A DNA stretch of 64,000 nucleotides, taken from the NCBI GenBank assembly GCA_002077065.1, contig NAJO01000014.1:868001-932000 (forward strand), read 5' to 3'. A program made the position numbers and the translations under genes. Shown here one piece after another: positions 11,766 to 22,385 of this stretch. The notes under the pieces are model-generated. The model saw nothing but the letters and a program-made list of their open reading frames with translations, did no database searches and had not been told where the DNA came from. Position 1 is the stretch's first letter. Every line of letters begins with the position of its first letter. The stretch comes from Cryoendolithus antarcticus. Taxonomy: Eukaryota > Ascomycota > Dothideomycetes > Cladosporiales > Cladosporiaceae.

Positions 11766-14700
11766 TCACGTCGGCCGCAGTACATCCCAACCCTTTATCT
11801 TGTCTGCCCCGTCCTGATCCATCAATCCAGTTTGCCTCCGCGGAGGCAGACCGGGTGGCATCTCGCCATCACCATTCGCGTGCTCGCCACCTTTCTGCTT
11901 CGTAGGTGTGGGTGCTGGAGCCAATACTCTATCTCCTAATCCTGCCACTCGTCTCGGTGGTGGCGGGAAGTCAGCGTCAGCTGTGGGCGCAGTTGTGATG
12001 CCACCTCTTCGCGGTGCAGGCGGAGGGGGCGCAGTAGCTCGTGTGGAGGAGGTAGATACTGTTGAGGTGCTGCTGTTCGAACGAAGTACATTGGGCTTCT
12101 GCGGCTTTTGCGGGGGCGCAGGTTTGCGGAGTGTAGCTTTAAGGTGAGTCTGTTGAGATGGGGGAGACGATGCGCCATCTAGTGCCGCGACTGGCCGAGG
12201 CGGCTGTGTAGGTGGGTCGGGATGGCTATTCGAGTGCGGTGAAAATGTCCTCGATTCCGCGGTGGGCCGGTTGAGGGTACCCGAGGAAGACTGTGCGCTG
12301 ATTTGCCTGGATGCATTACGCGACGGAGGTGCGGAGGGCTTGTCGATCTTGACCCAGTCCGGCTCGCTAGATGGTGTGAAGGGATTTGCAGGTCGATTGG
12401 GATTTGGCGCACGCGCTTCACTAGGTGCGTGAACGGTCGATCGAGCCGGCATACCACCATCTAGCCACCACTTCCGCTTGTCAGAGCTTGCAGGCGGGAG
12501 ACCGGGTTCCAAGGAGTCGTAGCCGTTGATCGACTCATCGTCGCTAGCTCCATCTCGGACAATGGCTGTGTTCTTGCCCACAGCTATACGACGCTTTGCG
12601 TACAGCTCGCTGCTGATGCGCTCTTTGTCTACTTCGTTGACGACGTTCACTTTGCAGTCGAAGGGTCCCCACACCGGGCGATGATCTGAGAAGCGCAATG
12701 GCGAGGCTTCGTAGTAGAGCTGCCGCAAATTGTCGCCACGAGTGAGGATACGATCGCACCAGGCGGGTATACGTCCTTTCTCCGAGGTGTCGTACAGATC
12801 TGAGTTGAGATTGTACTTGTAAGTCGGCATGAATGTTGGCGTCTTCTCCGAGTAGTATGGGAATGTCCTGCCGTTGACCATTTGGAGATTCAGCTGATCG
12901 TTCTCGTACAATGTGCCGAGATCTTTGGCATCGATGAGCTGTCTCACGCGCTCATTTCCCAAGCCTATTCTATAGTTGAAGTCGCCGAACCAGATGATCG
13001 TCTTGTGATCTTCGATCGTTCTATTGCGTTGGAAGCGAAGTCCGGTGCTTATGGTGCGGTAATCTTGGTTACGCTCCTCATAGTTGGCGAAGCCAGCAGC
13101 GAGATGAGCCGTCACCAAGCACAATGATGTGTCCGCGTAGTCCATTCGAATAGCGACAGCACCTTTGTTCCCCGCCATGCCGCTCAGACCTGTCTTCTTG
13201 ATGGACCCTTCGACATTCTTGATGAACGGCAATGCTGAGACGCGGACAAAGACCGACAGTGAAGCTCCGACCAATTGACCACCACGCAGCAGAACATAAT
13301 CTTCTGAGCCAAGTTGAGCAGTCTTCTTGTTCAGTGTCTCGCGCACTGCCTCGTCCCACTGGTGGCGCCGATACATGTCTGTCTGGACGATTTGCTGAGC
13401 GTTGAGTTCGACGATCTCCTGGAAGGCCACTGCCACGATCTCCGGAAGCTGAAGTTTCTCTTCGACCTCCGGACATAGCCATGAGCTGAGATCGTCATGC
13501 AGCCCATTGGTCTTGCCATTCAGATTGAAAGTGCCCACCCATACAGTGATGCTCTTCGGCTCTGTAAACTCCGTCTGCCGACGCTCGAGCTCGGCAGTCA
13601 CAAAGTCATTGATCGGGTCGTACAGGTGGACCGGCATCTGGCCCATGAGTCGGCCTAAAAGCATGTCGATAGTGTTCTGCCTGCCCTTGTCCTCGAAGTT
13701 GTTGATATACAGCCGTTGTGCACTTTTGCGCAGATCTGCTACGGCGCCCGCAAGCGACATCTTACCGTGGCGGGTGAAGGATGACTTGAGCGCGCCCGTG
13801 CCAGCGTAGATCTTCGACAGTGCATCGCCGCAGTCGGCCCAAAGAATGCCATGTCGAGCCCAGAAGTCAGATGTGGGTGCTCGGTCTTCGTGCTGGCGGA
13901 GAAAAGTGTCCAGAGCGATTTGCGATATGATAGTCTGCACAAGATTTGTCCTGTCAAGACAATCGAGACAATTAGTTCGAAAAATGCCATTTTGCTTCAG
14001 TACTTCCTGCGGACCTCGCAATGTTGCTCGTCGACCGTTTGGTTCAACACGTGCCTGTTCCTGGGTCTCCTCGGATAGATAGTATTCGAAGCTTGAAGTC
14101 GAGTCTTGTATATTGTGCTTGATGCCACTCGCTGCTTCGTAGCCGTGGGGCCCACGAGTCTCGGCGTGGAAGTCATAATTGATGCTACGGATGTCTCTTC
14201 TCTCATGACTGCCGCCATCGTTGGCTGGCTGGACATACCTACGAATGTGCTGGTCGTACTGTCGTGTGAGCTCCGTCTCGGCGGGCTTCTCCTTGCTCAA
14301 TAGATTGACTACATGCACGTCGCCGTATGCCTTCGACAAATTCATGAAGTGCTCATCAAATGCAGGCTGAGTGGCCTCGAATGACCGGGTTATCGTGACT
14401 TTCTGCTGTCCCGGCAAGCCACTGGCTTGCTCCCAGAATAGCGGTACACTGCCACGACACTGCACATAGCTGAAGCAAATGTAGTCGGTATTGAAGATCG
14501 TCTCAGTTTCAACGAAGTTTGCTACGTTGCCGTCATCGTCAATGCCTCGCGAGTTGAATCTTGTTCCGGCTCTGCGACACGACAGCCGCGAGATCAGCGT
14601 CATGCTTGACGGCTGACCCGTCTTCGCTATACGTGCGGGCGACGAGGCAGCGGGGATCGTGACGGATAGTGCGAAGCCACGAATGGCAGATGTCAAGATC

Positions 14701-15380
14701 CGAGATGCGTCTAGTGCGCGCCTCTCGCCGTCCGACAGCCGTGACCTGAAGTCGACAAGTGGTTGGATCATGTAAGTGTTCCAGAGGAAGCCACCATCTA
14801 GACTGTCGATAGCCACAGAGCTCGTCTCTGCTGGTCGGTCCTGCACTCGCTTCGTCAGGTCGAAGTCAGCACTGTAATAGAAAGTGCCGCCACTGAGTAG
14901 CTTCTTGAGGGCCATGCAGGGATGCTCAAGAAGGCTCTCCTTGTGTCCATGATCATGACCGTCAGCGTCCAAACCGTCGGTAGGAAATGGATTGATCTGA
15001 TCGTTCAGGAGATGATCATAATCCGAGCGGTTCAAGCAGTGGAATTCGACGGACCCGATGCGCTGCACATCTTCACCAGGCCGTACAGTGGCAACCCTCG
15101 AAGCACTATTTACCACACAGAGGAAGACATCGCCAGCTAGCGTCACCAATCCGAGAGTTCCGAAAGCCTTCAAGGAGCTGAGGGAGCGATAGTCCTCCAT
15201 GTCTGCCTTCTCCCAAGGCAGAAACTCGACAATGCATTTCGGCGCTCCATGTTCGGCGACGGAGGTGGAAGAGCCAGTGCGTGACTCCGTTGAAGATGAG
15301 CTATGCCGGAATATCAAGACGTGAGTCTCCGTGGCAAGTGCGATAGAGCGCTGAGGGTCTGCCCTCACTAACACCCTCAT
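11766..15380 (-). CDS. Synaptojanin-like inositol polyphosphate phosphatase (Sac1 + 5-phosphatase)
   Basis: A single exon encodes 1204 residues. The N-terminal Sac domain (about 50-530) contains the catalytic R-T-N-C-L-D-C-L-D-R-T-N at 468-479 (C471-x5-R477). The 5-phosphatase domain (about 610-915) shows W-V-G-T-F-N-L-N-G-K, W-F-G-D-F-N-Y-R-I-G (797-806), P-A-W-C-D-R-I-L (872-879) and S-D-H-R-P-V (898-903), so both catalytic sites look intact. The last 250 residues are proline-rich, typical for binding SH3 partners. This is the architecture of yeast Inp51/Inp52/Inp53, which remove phosphates from PI(4,5)P2 and monophosphoinositides at the plasma membrane and endocytic sites. Which of the paralogues it corresponds to cannot be decided here. 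Confidence 0.93.
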   Translation of the reverse strand: MRVLVRADPQRSIALATETHVLIFRHSSSSTESRTGSSTSVAEHGAPKCIVEFLPWEKADMEDYRSLSSLKAFGTLGLVTLAGDVFLCVVNSASRVATVRPGEDVQRIGSVEFHCLNRSDYDHLLNDQINPFPTDGLDADGHDHGHKESLLEHPCMALKKLLSGGTFYYSADFDLTKRVQDRPAETSSVAIDSLDGGFLWNTYMIQPLVDFRSRLSDGERRALDASRILTSAIRGFALSVTIPAASSPARIAKTGQPSSMTLISRLSCRRAGTRFNSRGIDDDGNVANFVETETIFNTDYICFSYVQCRGSVPLFWEQASGLPGQQKVTITRSFEATQPAFDEHFMNLSKAYGDVHVVNLLSKEKPAETELTRQYDQHIRRYVQPANDGGSHERRDIRSINYDFHAETRGPHGYEAASGIKHNIQDSTSSFEYYLSEETQEQARVEPNGRRATLRGPQEVLKQNGIFRTNCLDCLDRTNLVQTIISQIALDTFLRQHEDRAPTSDFWARHGILWADCGDALSKIYAGTGALKSSFTRHGKMSLAGAVADLRKSAQRLYINNFEDKGRQNTIDMLLGRLMGQMPVHLYDPINDFVTAELERRQTEFTEPKSITVWVGTFNLNGKTNGLHDDLSSWLCPEVEEKLQLPEIVAVAFQEIVELNAQQIVQTDMYRRHQWDEAVRETLNKKTAQLGSEDYVLLRGGQLVGASLSVFVRVSALPFIKNVEGSIKKTGLSGMAGNKGAVAIRMDYADTSLCLVTAHLAAGFANYEERNQDYRTISTGLRFQRNRTIEDHKTIIWFGDFNYRIGLGNERVRQLIDAKDLGTLYENDQLNLQMVNGRTFPYYSEKTPTFMPTYKYNLNSDLYDTSEKGRIPAWCDRILTRGDNLRQLYYEASPLRFSDHRPVWGPFDCKVNVVNEVDKERISSELYAKRRIAVGKNTAIVRDGASDDESINGYDSLEPGLPPASSDKRKWWLDGGMPARSTVHAPSEARAPNPNRPANPFTPSSEPDWVKIDKPSAPPSRNASRQISAQSSSGTLNRPTAESRTFSPHSNSHPDPPTQPPRPVAALDGASSPPSQQTHLKATLRKPAPPQKPQKPNVLRSNSSTSTVSTSSTRATAPPPPAPRRGGITTAPTADADFPPPPRRVAGLGDRVLAPAPTPTKQKGGEHANGDGEMPPGLPPRRQTGLMDQDGADKIKGWDVLRPT

Positions 15381-15920
15381 GATCGATGATCATGCTGCTG
15401 CATCGGGATCATACGGATGACAGTTCTGGCACGGCGATCGCAACAATGTAATTTTGAGCGTCTGTTTTCGAGACAAATGCTGGATTAAGAGACGATGAGG
15501 ATGGCCGACTGGATTTGGCTAATTTTGTGGTGTTTATGCTGCATTGGAGGTCGCGTGCGTACGGTAAAGATCGCAGGCATTAAGTTCAAAGTCAAGTACC
15601 CACACATGCCACACAAGGTAGTGACCATCCCACATGTTGGAAGATCTCATGGCAACGAACAGAAAGTACCAATCTCAGGAAGATTGATCACTGCGGACAT
15701 ACGGCCGATGAATTGTTATCATATGAGTTGCGACGATGGTCGTTTGAGGAAGTGTGATCTTGCTCGTAACAAAGGTACAGATCGCATGCCACTACGCTAT
15801 CGGACCCCAATGCAACCTCATACATCATCCGTCTCTCTGTTCCCGTCTCTTCCTCTACACGCGGATATAAGATCAGGCCCACAGTGGGCTCTCTCTCACT
15901 CCAAGCCAGAGCATGCTTCC
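15381..15920. other. Intergenic stretch
   Basis: This lies upstream of the synaptojanin gene and downstream of the Arg/Ser-rich gene, both on the minus strand. It probably holds promoter and 3' UTR sequence. A plus-strand frame (15495-16217) crosses into the minus-strand gene and has no recognisable content. Confidence 0.5.
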
Positions 15921-16663
15921 CTACCGCTGGTACTCCCTACGCCTCCTCCCATACTCGTCTTCGGTCACTACTCGCTCCCTTCTGTAGGCGTCCTGACTCG
16001 CTCTTGGCCCATCGTAGAAGCTCGAGCCCTGCCCTCGACTCCTGCTTCTCGCAGGCCCACCCTTGGGTGCCTCCACATATCTGTACGTCTCGTACTCGGG
16101 CTTCGGACTCCCATAGTCTCGCTCCAGTCGGGTCTCCCGTTCATGCACACTGTACTCCGACACTGGCGCAGTGGTCTTCGAGCGAGAGGTCTTGCGCGTG
16201 TGGGACGTAGTGCGTGACCTTACGTCATCGCTGGACGAAGAGCTGTCGCTTTCGTGTTCGACTTCAACGAAGTGCGTTTCGTTTCGCACACTCGGGGCGC
16301 GAGAAGTTCGCCGCTCGCTTTTGAAGGTCGTGCTTGCACGTGGGCTTGGAGGCAGTGTAGGCGGTACGACGACAGTCCGTTCAGGAGAGGGCCGACGCTC
16401 TTCGATGACGGATTGACGGATGCGTGTCACTCGCGGGGGTGACGGAGAGCGTCTCGAGACTCTTGAGGTCCTTCGGACTCGAGTGACTCGTGCCGGGACT
16501 GTGTATTCTTGCTCGACTTTGGGGCTAAGGAGACACATGGCGGCGCTTCTGTAAATCGCGAGTGGGCGCAGGCGTGCATGCGAATCCCAAAGACACGCGC
16601 GTGAGGGGATGGGAGTTTCAGATGGAGAGAGTTAAATGTCATATGCACTTACGTCTTCGCCAT
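15921..16663 (-). CDS. Small Arg/Ser-rich protein of unknown function
   Basis: The model has an 11-base first coding exon (16653-16663, ATGGCGAAGAC), a 104 bp intron (16549-16652, GTAAGT...TTTACAG) and a second exon 15921-16548, giving about 212 residues starting M-A-K-T-S-A-A-M-C-L-L-S. Without the first exon, translation could start at the M-C-L-L-S methionine instead. The protein is rich in Arg, Ser, Glu and Pro, has repeated R-V-T-R-V/I-R motifs near the start, a D-S-S-S-S-S-D-D tract near the middle and an R/E/Y-rich C-terminus (E-Y-G-R-R-R-R-E-Y-Q-R). I do not recognise a family. It is predicted disordered, with no membrane segment or signal peptide. Confidence 0.6.
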
Positions 16664-17080
16664 GCAGGCATGCAAACTTGATCCATTGGCGGCTCTGAGA
16701 TGAGCTCAGGTGGCCGGGCCATTAGCGTCGGCGCAGATCAAGGCAGGTCGTCGACGGCGTGTTGCCCAACTGCTCCAGGATCGTGATGGCACGGATAATC
16801 AGTGTACGCAAGATTGGGTTCTCCTGGTGGCATTGGGCGTCAGCGAGGGATGTTTCGTGAACGAAGGAGTGTTGTCGATCTTTCCCTCTCTCGAAAACGT
16901 GCTTGGAGCCCGAGTGCCCCACACCAAAACGGCCACCTGCCGAAACGTTGCGGGAGATGACCTGCATGACAGACAGTCGTTCTGATTCTTGAGGACAGTG
17001 AAGTCGTGCTTGGACTGGTGACGGCCGGAGGTGCAAATTGCAAGGCCATGTATATCTAGCGATATACCACGATATCCATC
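16664..17080. promoter_or_regulatory. Divergent promoter region
   Basis: It lies between the diverging starts of the Arg/Ser-rich gene and the recyclin gene. I see no supported gene. Confidence 0.45.
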
Positions 17081-20041
17081 ATGTCGCGACCCTCGAGCTC
17101 AGCAGGTGTGGGCGACATCCGGTCCTCCACACCTCGCTCCAAGGCAGGCGCGATGGGTGCTACTCGCAATGCCCGACCAGGCAATACGAATATGCTAGCC
17201 TCACTACGGCAGACGCAGATCATCGCTTCGAAACCTGTACTACCCGCCGAGCTCATAGCAGTGATCCTGGACTATGTCCCCGTACCCGACCTGCTGCGAT
17301 GCGCGAGAGTCAGCCGCAGGCTAAGGGAAATGGTCTACGATGACAGTCGATGGATACAGAAGCTGCGTGCGATTGGCGTGTGGGACGAGGCAGAAGCGCG
17401 ACGGGGATTGGACGATGCACTTAGGCGGAAAATGGAGGTTCAGAGAGTGCATGAGGAGACTGAGGCGAAGCGCAGCGGAGGTGATCTGTCCGCCGCAAAT
17501 AGAACATCTACTAGGACACGAGCACATGCGGGGAGTGTGACTCTGTTTGATGCTGGACATGAAGAGAGACGATACCAAAGCTCACTCGATCACAGCCAGC
17601 AGCCTGTGCGACGACCTTCTCTGACGGATGGGTTCGAGGATTTGACATTATCACCCGCCTCACCGAACGGCGCTTCTGACGGGAAGTCAGATCCAGCTGT
17701 AGCTCTGCATGTCCTTAAACGGGTACAGTCAATCCGAGGTAAGGCAAGACAGGAGTTCGCGAAAGTGTATGCGGCTCTTGGGCCACTGTACCTCGATCTC
17801 TCCACTTGGAATAATCAGTCCAACTCTGTGATCTTCCGCCTGTACAGGGATCCCGAGCAGCAAGCACAGGTCCTGTCGCAGCTGAGGAGATTTTCGCGCT
17901 GTGATCACGCAGAGGGCTGGGCAGTCCGACAAGGTAAGCTCGATGCGCTGGTCAAGGTCTTTGAAAGTGCTGTACTTCGTGAGTTCGAGCAGGGCTTAGC
18001 AGCCAACGATGTCGATGTCCGGATGAAGCGCTATGCTCACGTATTGGTCTCGCTGAATGGTGGTCGCGCTGCGATGGACGCCTATATCGATGGCAATGCG
18101 GTGATACAGAAGTCAACTATTCTGGGCAATCCACTCGACTGCCTCGACGGAGTCGCTCAGGGCCACGTGGACCTCAATTCATCGCAATCGTTCTTCGAGC
18201 GATTGGCACGACTGCTCGTGGACCAAGCATCCACTATCGATCGGGTCTTTCCTTCAGGCGTTGATGTGCTGACACCGTTCCTGTCACGTATATGCGATGG
18301 AATCTTGACTGACTACCTCACGACCCTATACGACGAGGCGCACGATCACGGGAGAGAGACCTACGTGAAAGCAGTCTCGGGCACGTTCAGCCAGGCAGTC
18401 CGCTTAGCCGCGTCTTTGAAGTCCTCGAAGTCGTCTTCGTCCGACTTCGCAGCTCAGTCCAGTCTGATGATCACGCAATGTTTTGACAGGCACATCGATT
18501 TGTATCTCTCAGAAGAGCTTGGGTTCTTCGAAACAAGAGCAAACGAAGACGTCATGCGCTGGGAGCGAGAGCTGTCAGAGCAGCAGGAGACAACCGAATC
18601 ATACTTCATGTCCAACATCAATCGCCAAGCGGCGAAGCGAGATTTCCTTACGTCGTTCAAGAAAGTGGTGATGATGCCAGTCAACGTCTTGCCTGCGTTC
18701 CCATTCGCAGCATCGAAGCCAGTGCCCAATCCTGCACTTACAAGTCTCGAGGCTAGCGCTGCCTCGCAGTCGCGGCCGCGCACTCCGACCATCACAGATG
18801 GCAGCACGCCCAATCGAAGCACGTCACCCGTATATGAGGCGCCCACCACTGAGTTGGCTGCAAAAGCAGCCATCATGAACTCCAGGCTGGAAGGCATTAA
18901 GACGCTATTTAGCATCGAAGTCGCACTCGGCTTGACCCACCTTGCTCAGTCATGTATCGAGCGGGCAGCACTATTCGTGAAGATGCCCGGCAAGCATGGC
19001 TTAGACGCCAAGGAGCAATGCGAGACCGTCTTCGTGAAGCTGCTCGAGGTCCTTGGGACGCGACACATCCGTACTGGCTTCGACAAGGCAGTGGAGCACC
19101 TGGGCAACTACAACCCTCGCCAAGTACGCGAATATCGAGCTCAGACGCACAGCGGAGATGCAGCGATCGAAAAGCCGGTAGGCGTCGAACCTCTCGTCAC
19201 GTTCCTGGAGCTTGTCAACGTTGGCGATCTGATCCAGCAGATGATCGACGTCTTCTACGCCCAAGAGCTCGTCGCCACCAAGCTCACTGACCGTGATGAC
19301 TTCCTCGACCCGGCGGTCAAAGAGAAGAAGCGCTTCGAACAGATGCTCGATGAGCGGGTTGCAGCAGGTCTGAACAAGGGCATCGACGTCCTGATCGATG
19401 AAGTAGAGTACATCTTTGCCACCACCCAACAAGCCCTGGACTTCAACCCTGGTGCCGATGCGAAGCCCGGCAGCAAGGCCGCTGCCGTGCAGGATCTCGA
19501 TATTTCGCCGACCGCGACTGCCAAACAGATCGTCGACATGATCAGTGGTCACACCTGCATGCTAGTGGGTAGCACAGACAAGAACATGCTCGACGTCTTC
19601 ATGCAAGAAGTCGGGCTGCGCCTCTTCACAGCCCTATGCAAGCACTTCAAGCGCCAGCGCATCTCCGTGGACGGCTCCATCAAGCTGATCTCGGACATCA
19701 ACCATTACTCTACCTTCATCACTTCTCTCCGCCAGAAGCCACTGCTCCCATACTTTGCCGCCTTGCGAGAGCTTGGACAGATCTACCTCATCCACATCGA
19801 CCCACCGGGAACTTACTTTGGTGGAGGAGGTGGGAAGAGGATCAGTATGCTCAGCACGAAAGCTACAAAGACTAGTCTGCAGTCTAAAGAGCTCGCGGCT
19901 GTTATCGCCGATCATGAGCGGTATCACGGGATCTTCCCGACGGAGGAAGTGTATGAATTTGCGGAGAGGCGGGCGGACTGGTATGTGGTCAAGGGTGATG
20001 TGGAAAGGGCTATGTATGGGGTTGGGTGCAGTGTGATGTGA
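17081..20041 (+). CDS. Recyclin-1-like F-box protein with exocyst Sec10-like domain
   Basis: A single exon encodes 986 residues. After a basic Ser/Pro-rich start, an F-box lies at about 53-92 (L-P-A-E-L-I-A-V-I-L-D-Y-V-P ... L-L-R-C-A-R-V-S-R-R-L-R). The remainder, from about 220 to the end, is a long helical region of the Sec10 type (for example G-P-L-Y-L-D-L-S-T-W-N-N and F-L-E-L-V-N-V-G-D-L-I-Q-Q-M-I-D-V-F-Y). This is the architecture of budding yeast Rcy1 and fission yeast Pof6. Those proteins act in recycling of plasma-membrane proteins such as the v-SNARE Snc1 through endosomes, and bind Skp1 through the F-box. The ATG at 17081 sits just ahead of the conserved part and no intron is needed. 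Confidence 0.9.
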   Translation: MSRPSSSAGVGDIRSSTPRSKAGAMGATRNARPGNTNMLASLRQTQIIASKPVLPAELIAVILDYVPVPDLLRCARVSRRLREMVYDDSRWIQKLRAIGVWDEAEARRGLDDALRRKMEVQRVHEETEAKRSGGDLSAANRTSTRTRAHAGSVTLFDAGHEERRYQSSLDHSQQPVRRPSLTDGFEDLTLSPASPNGASDGKSDPAVALHVLKRVQSIRGKARQEFAKVYAALGPLYLDLSTWNNQSNSVIFRLYRDPEQQAQVLSQLRRFSRCDHAEGWAVRQGKLDALVKVFESAVLREFEQGLAANDVDVRMKRYAHVLVSLNGGRAAMDAYIDGNAVIQKSTILGNPLDCLDGVAQGHVDLNSSQSFFERLARLLVDQASTIDRVFPSGVDVLTPFLSRICDGILTDYLTTLYDEAHDHGRETYVKAVSGTFSQAVRLAASLKSSKSSSSDFAAQSSLMITQCFDRHIDLYLSEELGFFETRANEDVMRWERELSEQQETTESYFMSNINRQAAKRDFLTSFKKVVMMPVNVLPAFPFAASKPVPNPALTSLEASAASQSRPRTPTITDGSTPNRSTSPVYEAPTTELAAKAAIMNSRLEGIKTLFSIEVALGLTHLAQSCIERAALFVKMPGKHGLDAKEQCETVFVKLLEVLGTRHIRTGFDKAVEHLGNYNPRQVREYRAQTHSGDAAIEKPVGVEPLVTFLELVNVGDLIQQMIDVFYAQELVATKLTDRDDFLDPAVKEKKRFEQMLDERVAAGLNKGIDVLIDEVEYIFATTQQALDFNPGADAKPGSKAAAVQDLDISPTATAKQIVDMISGHTCMLVGSTDKNMLDVFMQEVGLRLFTALCKHFKRQRISVDGSIKLISDINHYSTFITSLRQKPLLPYFAALRELGQIYLIHIDPPGTYFGGGGGKRISMLSTKATKTSLQSKELAAVIADHERYHGIFPTEEVYEFAERRADWYVVKGDVERAMYGVGCSVM

Positions 20042-21329
20042 CGACGGGATGTGTAAATGATTGATACTTGGACGATACTGCAAGCTCTGGGAAGCGCATA
20101 GCTCTAGATTTTACCCGCAATTCGGCCAGAGCGAGGAAGTTTGGCTCCACGCGCCGTTGGTGAACCATTGGTTGCCCGGGCCTAGAACAAACATGCCATG
20201 TGAGACCAAGCTTCAAGCACGTGAGGACCACAGAATGGCATCTCGAGCAGCTGACAGCGGCAGAGCTACAGTACGCAGTGTCGTCGCTGCACTCATGCCA
20301 GATAGCTTGCCATTGCGTGGTCGTGCATGCGCATGGACGCGTCCAGGCCTGTCAATAAATGGCGTTCTGTAAAGTACGTGCATTATCGCGCTGCCGCGCC
20401 AGATACCATTATTGAATAGCTACCATAGCACGAAGGCATGTCGAGGGTCGGGCGCGTCGCCACTGTGCGTCGATTGTACGCTGCGTGTTCCGTTGAGGAC
20501 ATGGTGAGGTGTTGTACTATGGAGTTTGCAATTCCTGGTAAAATATAGCTAATCTCGGGGCTGCTACCGAATGACCCATGCACAAACGTCGATCACCGCT
20601 CGACTGTGGCGGTCGTTTCAGCTGGATTCCTTGACCTTGCAATCGTAACGTCGCCCGAGAAGTGACGCAGAACGAAAACAGCATCTTCGAGAGCGTGCTT
20701 CCATCGCCACTACCATCACTGCCACGTGAGGCGATATTCGCGTTGAATGCGCATCCCAAAAAGATCATAACCGCAGAGCTTAAGCACTAATTAGTCGAGC
20801 ATCGGGTACAACCTTGTCTAGTCCTGCACTGCCCATTCGCCGTCATGCAGGCGTAGGGCTCCACTCGTAGAGTGCACGTCTCTTTTGATATCGCGCACAG
20901 ATAGCTTCGGAGGAGACGAATCTCAAAGCAGCGACGCCAGCGACGCCATGGCGGCGTCAACTACGGCTCAGCTTGGCGGAAGAGGAAGTGATCATGATTC
21001 CCTCGCTGGTGGGTGCGTCGGTCTGGGTCATACTCTGAAGTACAAGAGCGGAGCGTGTCTTTCTCGTGGTCTTGCTTCGACGTGAGCAGTTCTTTCCCCT
21101 GACAGCGCTGGACGTTAGGTCACCATCATCAATTGCAAGGTTGGGGTTTCGTGTTGAGAAGAAGGCACGATTACGACTGGTCTGGGCACACGCAACTTCT
21201 GGTACGATTGTCGACTTTGTCTGGAACTCTTGAAAGGTCATCGACTGGTGCTGTTCCACTCATATCTGCCACTGGCACCATCGACCACGCTGTATCTTAC
21301 CTACATCCTCCCTCGCTAAGCAATCCAAG
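20042..21329. other. Long intergenic stretch
   Basis: These 1.29 kb contain only short open frames on both strands with no domain I recognise. It should include the recyclin 3' UTR and the promoter of the small membrane protein. Confidence 0.5.
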
Positions 21330-21944
21330 ATGGCACCCACCTTTGGCGCCACCGTCCTCCCAACTTCGGACAAGCAGACCGATGCAATGGCTGTTCCAAT
21401 GCTCGACTCACCAGCACTCACACCTGTTGTCACCCGCGATTCTCCCTGTAGCTACACGGACGACAAGGCAGTCCCACCACACTCGCCCTTCTACCAACAC
21501 CCTCCAGCCTCCCACGAACGCATGCCTCCTCAGACACCTCCGTCGAAGAAGGCCTCGACCAAGTCCTTCACCGGCATCTACGAGAAGGACCTCGAGTCTG
21601 GCCCTGCTACACCACTTTCCGGGAACGATGAGCTCAATCCCTTTACGTCTAAGGTCTCGGTTGACCACAACAAAGAGTGCACCATGTGGCCTTCACGCAA
21701 GACCTTGGAGCTGAACAGGCTTGCGGAGAGGAAGCAAAAGCTTGGGACGAAGAAGCTGGGGTTTGCGGGCACGAGACACAGGTGGGCTACGGCGACGTCA
21801 AGGCAGAAGTGGATCGTGAGGATCGCGTTGGCTGTGGTGGTTGTTGGCGCGATCGTGGCTATTGCTGTCGGGGTGACGCATGCTGTGCATGGGGGTGTGT
21901 ACTCTGGGGAGGGACAGACGAAGCAGATTGGTGACGGGGATTGA
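21330..21944 (+). CDS. Small single-pass membrane protein, unknown function
   Basis: A single-exon frame of 204 residues. The first 100 residues are Pro/Ser/Thr-rich and disordered. A basic segment (about 120-160, with R-K-T-L-E-L-N-R-L-A-E-R-K-Q-K-L-G-T-K-K) precedes one strong membrane helix at about 163-187 (W-I-V-R-I-A-L-A-V-V-V-V-G-A-I-V-A-I-A-V-G-V). A short Gly-rich tail follows. No cleavable signal peptide is seen, so an N-in type II or tail-anchored-like topology is likely. I know proteins of this layout in Dothideomycetes but not a function. The coding bias and the clean helix support it as real. Confidence 0.65.
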   Translation: MAPTFGATVLPTSDKQTDAMAVPMLDSPALTPVVTRDSPCSYTDDKAVPPHSPFYQHPPASHERMPPQTPPSKKASTKSFTGIYEKDLESGPATPLSGNDELNPFTSKVSVDHNKECTMWPSRKTLELNRLAERKQKLGTKKLGFAGTRHRWATATSRQKWIVRIALAVVVVGAIVAIAVGVTHAVHGGVYSGEGQTKQIGDGD

Positions 21945-22385
21945 GCGGTGCGTTGAAGACAGTGAGTTGAGCTGCCGAATGCTGTGAGCATGAGCGCCTA
22001 TACTGACTACGGATAGCAGGGTCACATGGCGATGAGGTGAACATAACGATACCCACATATTTGCTACTGTCGGAAGCATGGAACGGCGTTCTTGGTGGTC
22101 AGGTGGGGCAACGGTATATACTGCGTAAAGTCGCCAATGGCAGTGTTTATTTAGCCATCAGGCATGCTCACTCTGTCCCTAATTCGCCTATCCTTCATCG
22201 TTCCGAAGAACAGCACAAGTCCACACGGACTCGAAAGTCGTGCTGGTATATTTGTGCCTTCCTCGGAAGCTCCCTGAGCGACGCGTTCCTTCCGTGCTGG
22301 CGTGGCTTGCCTTCCGACTTGCTGTCACAAGCACTTCACTCTGTTCACACCCGATCACTGACTTAAGTTGATACAAGTTGCTGCA
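21945..22385. other. Intergenic stretch
   Basis: It lies between two same-strand genes and probably holds the promoter of the MYND gene. A TATATA-containing stretch lies near 22114-22120. Nothing else is supported. Confidence 0.45.

Noticed and set aside
15495..16217. 240-codon plus-strand frame
   Set aside because: Half intergenic, half antisense to the Arg/Ser-rich gene, with no domain.
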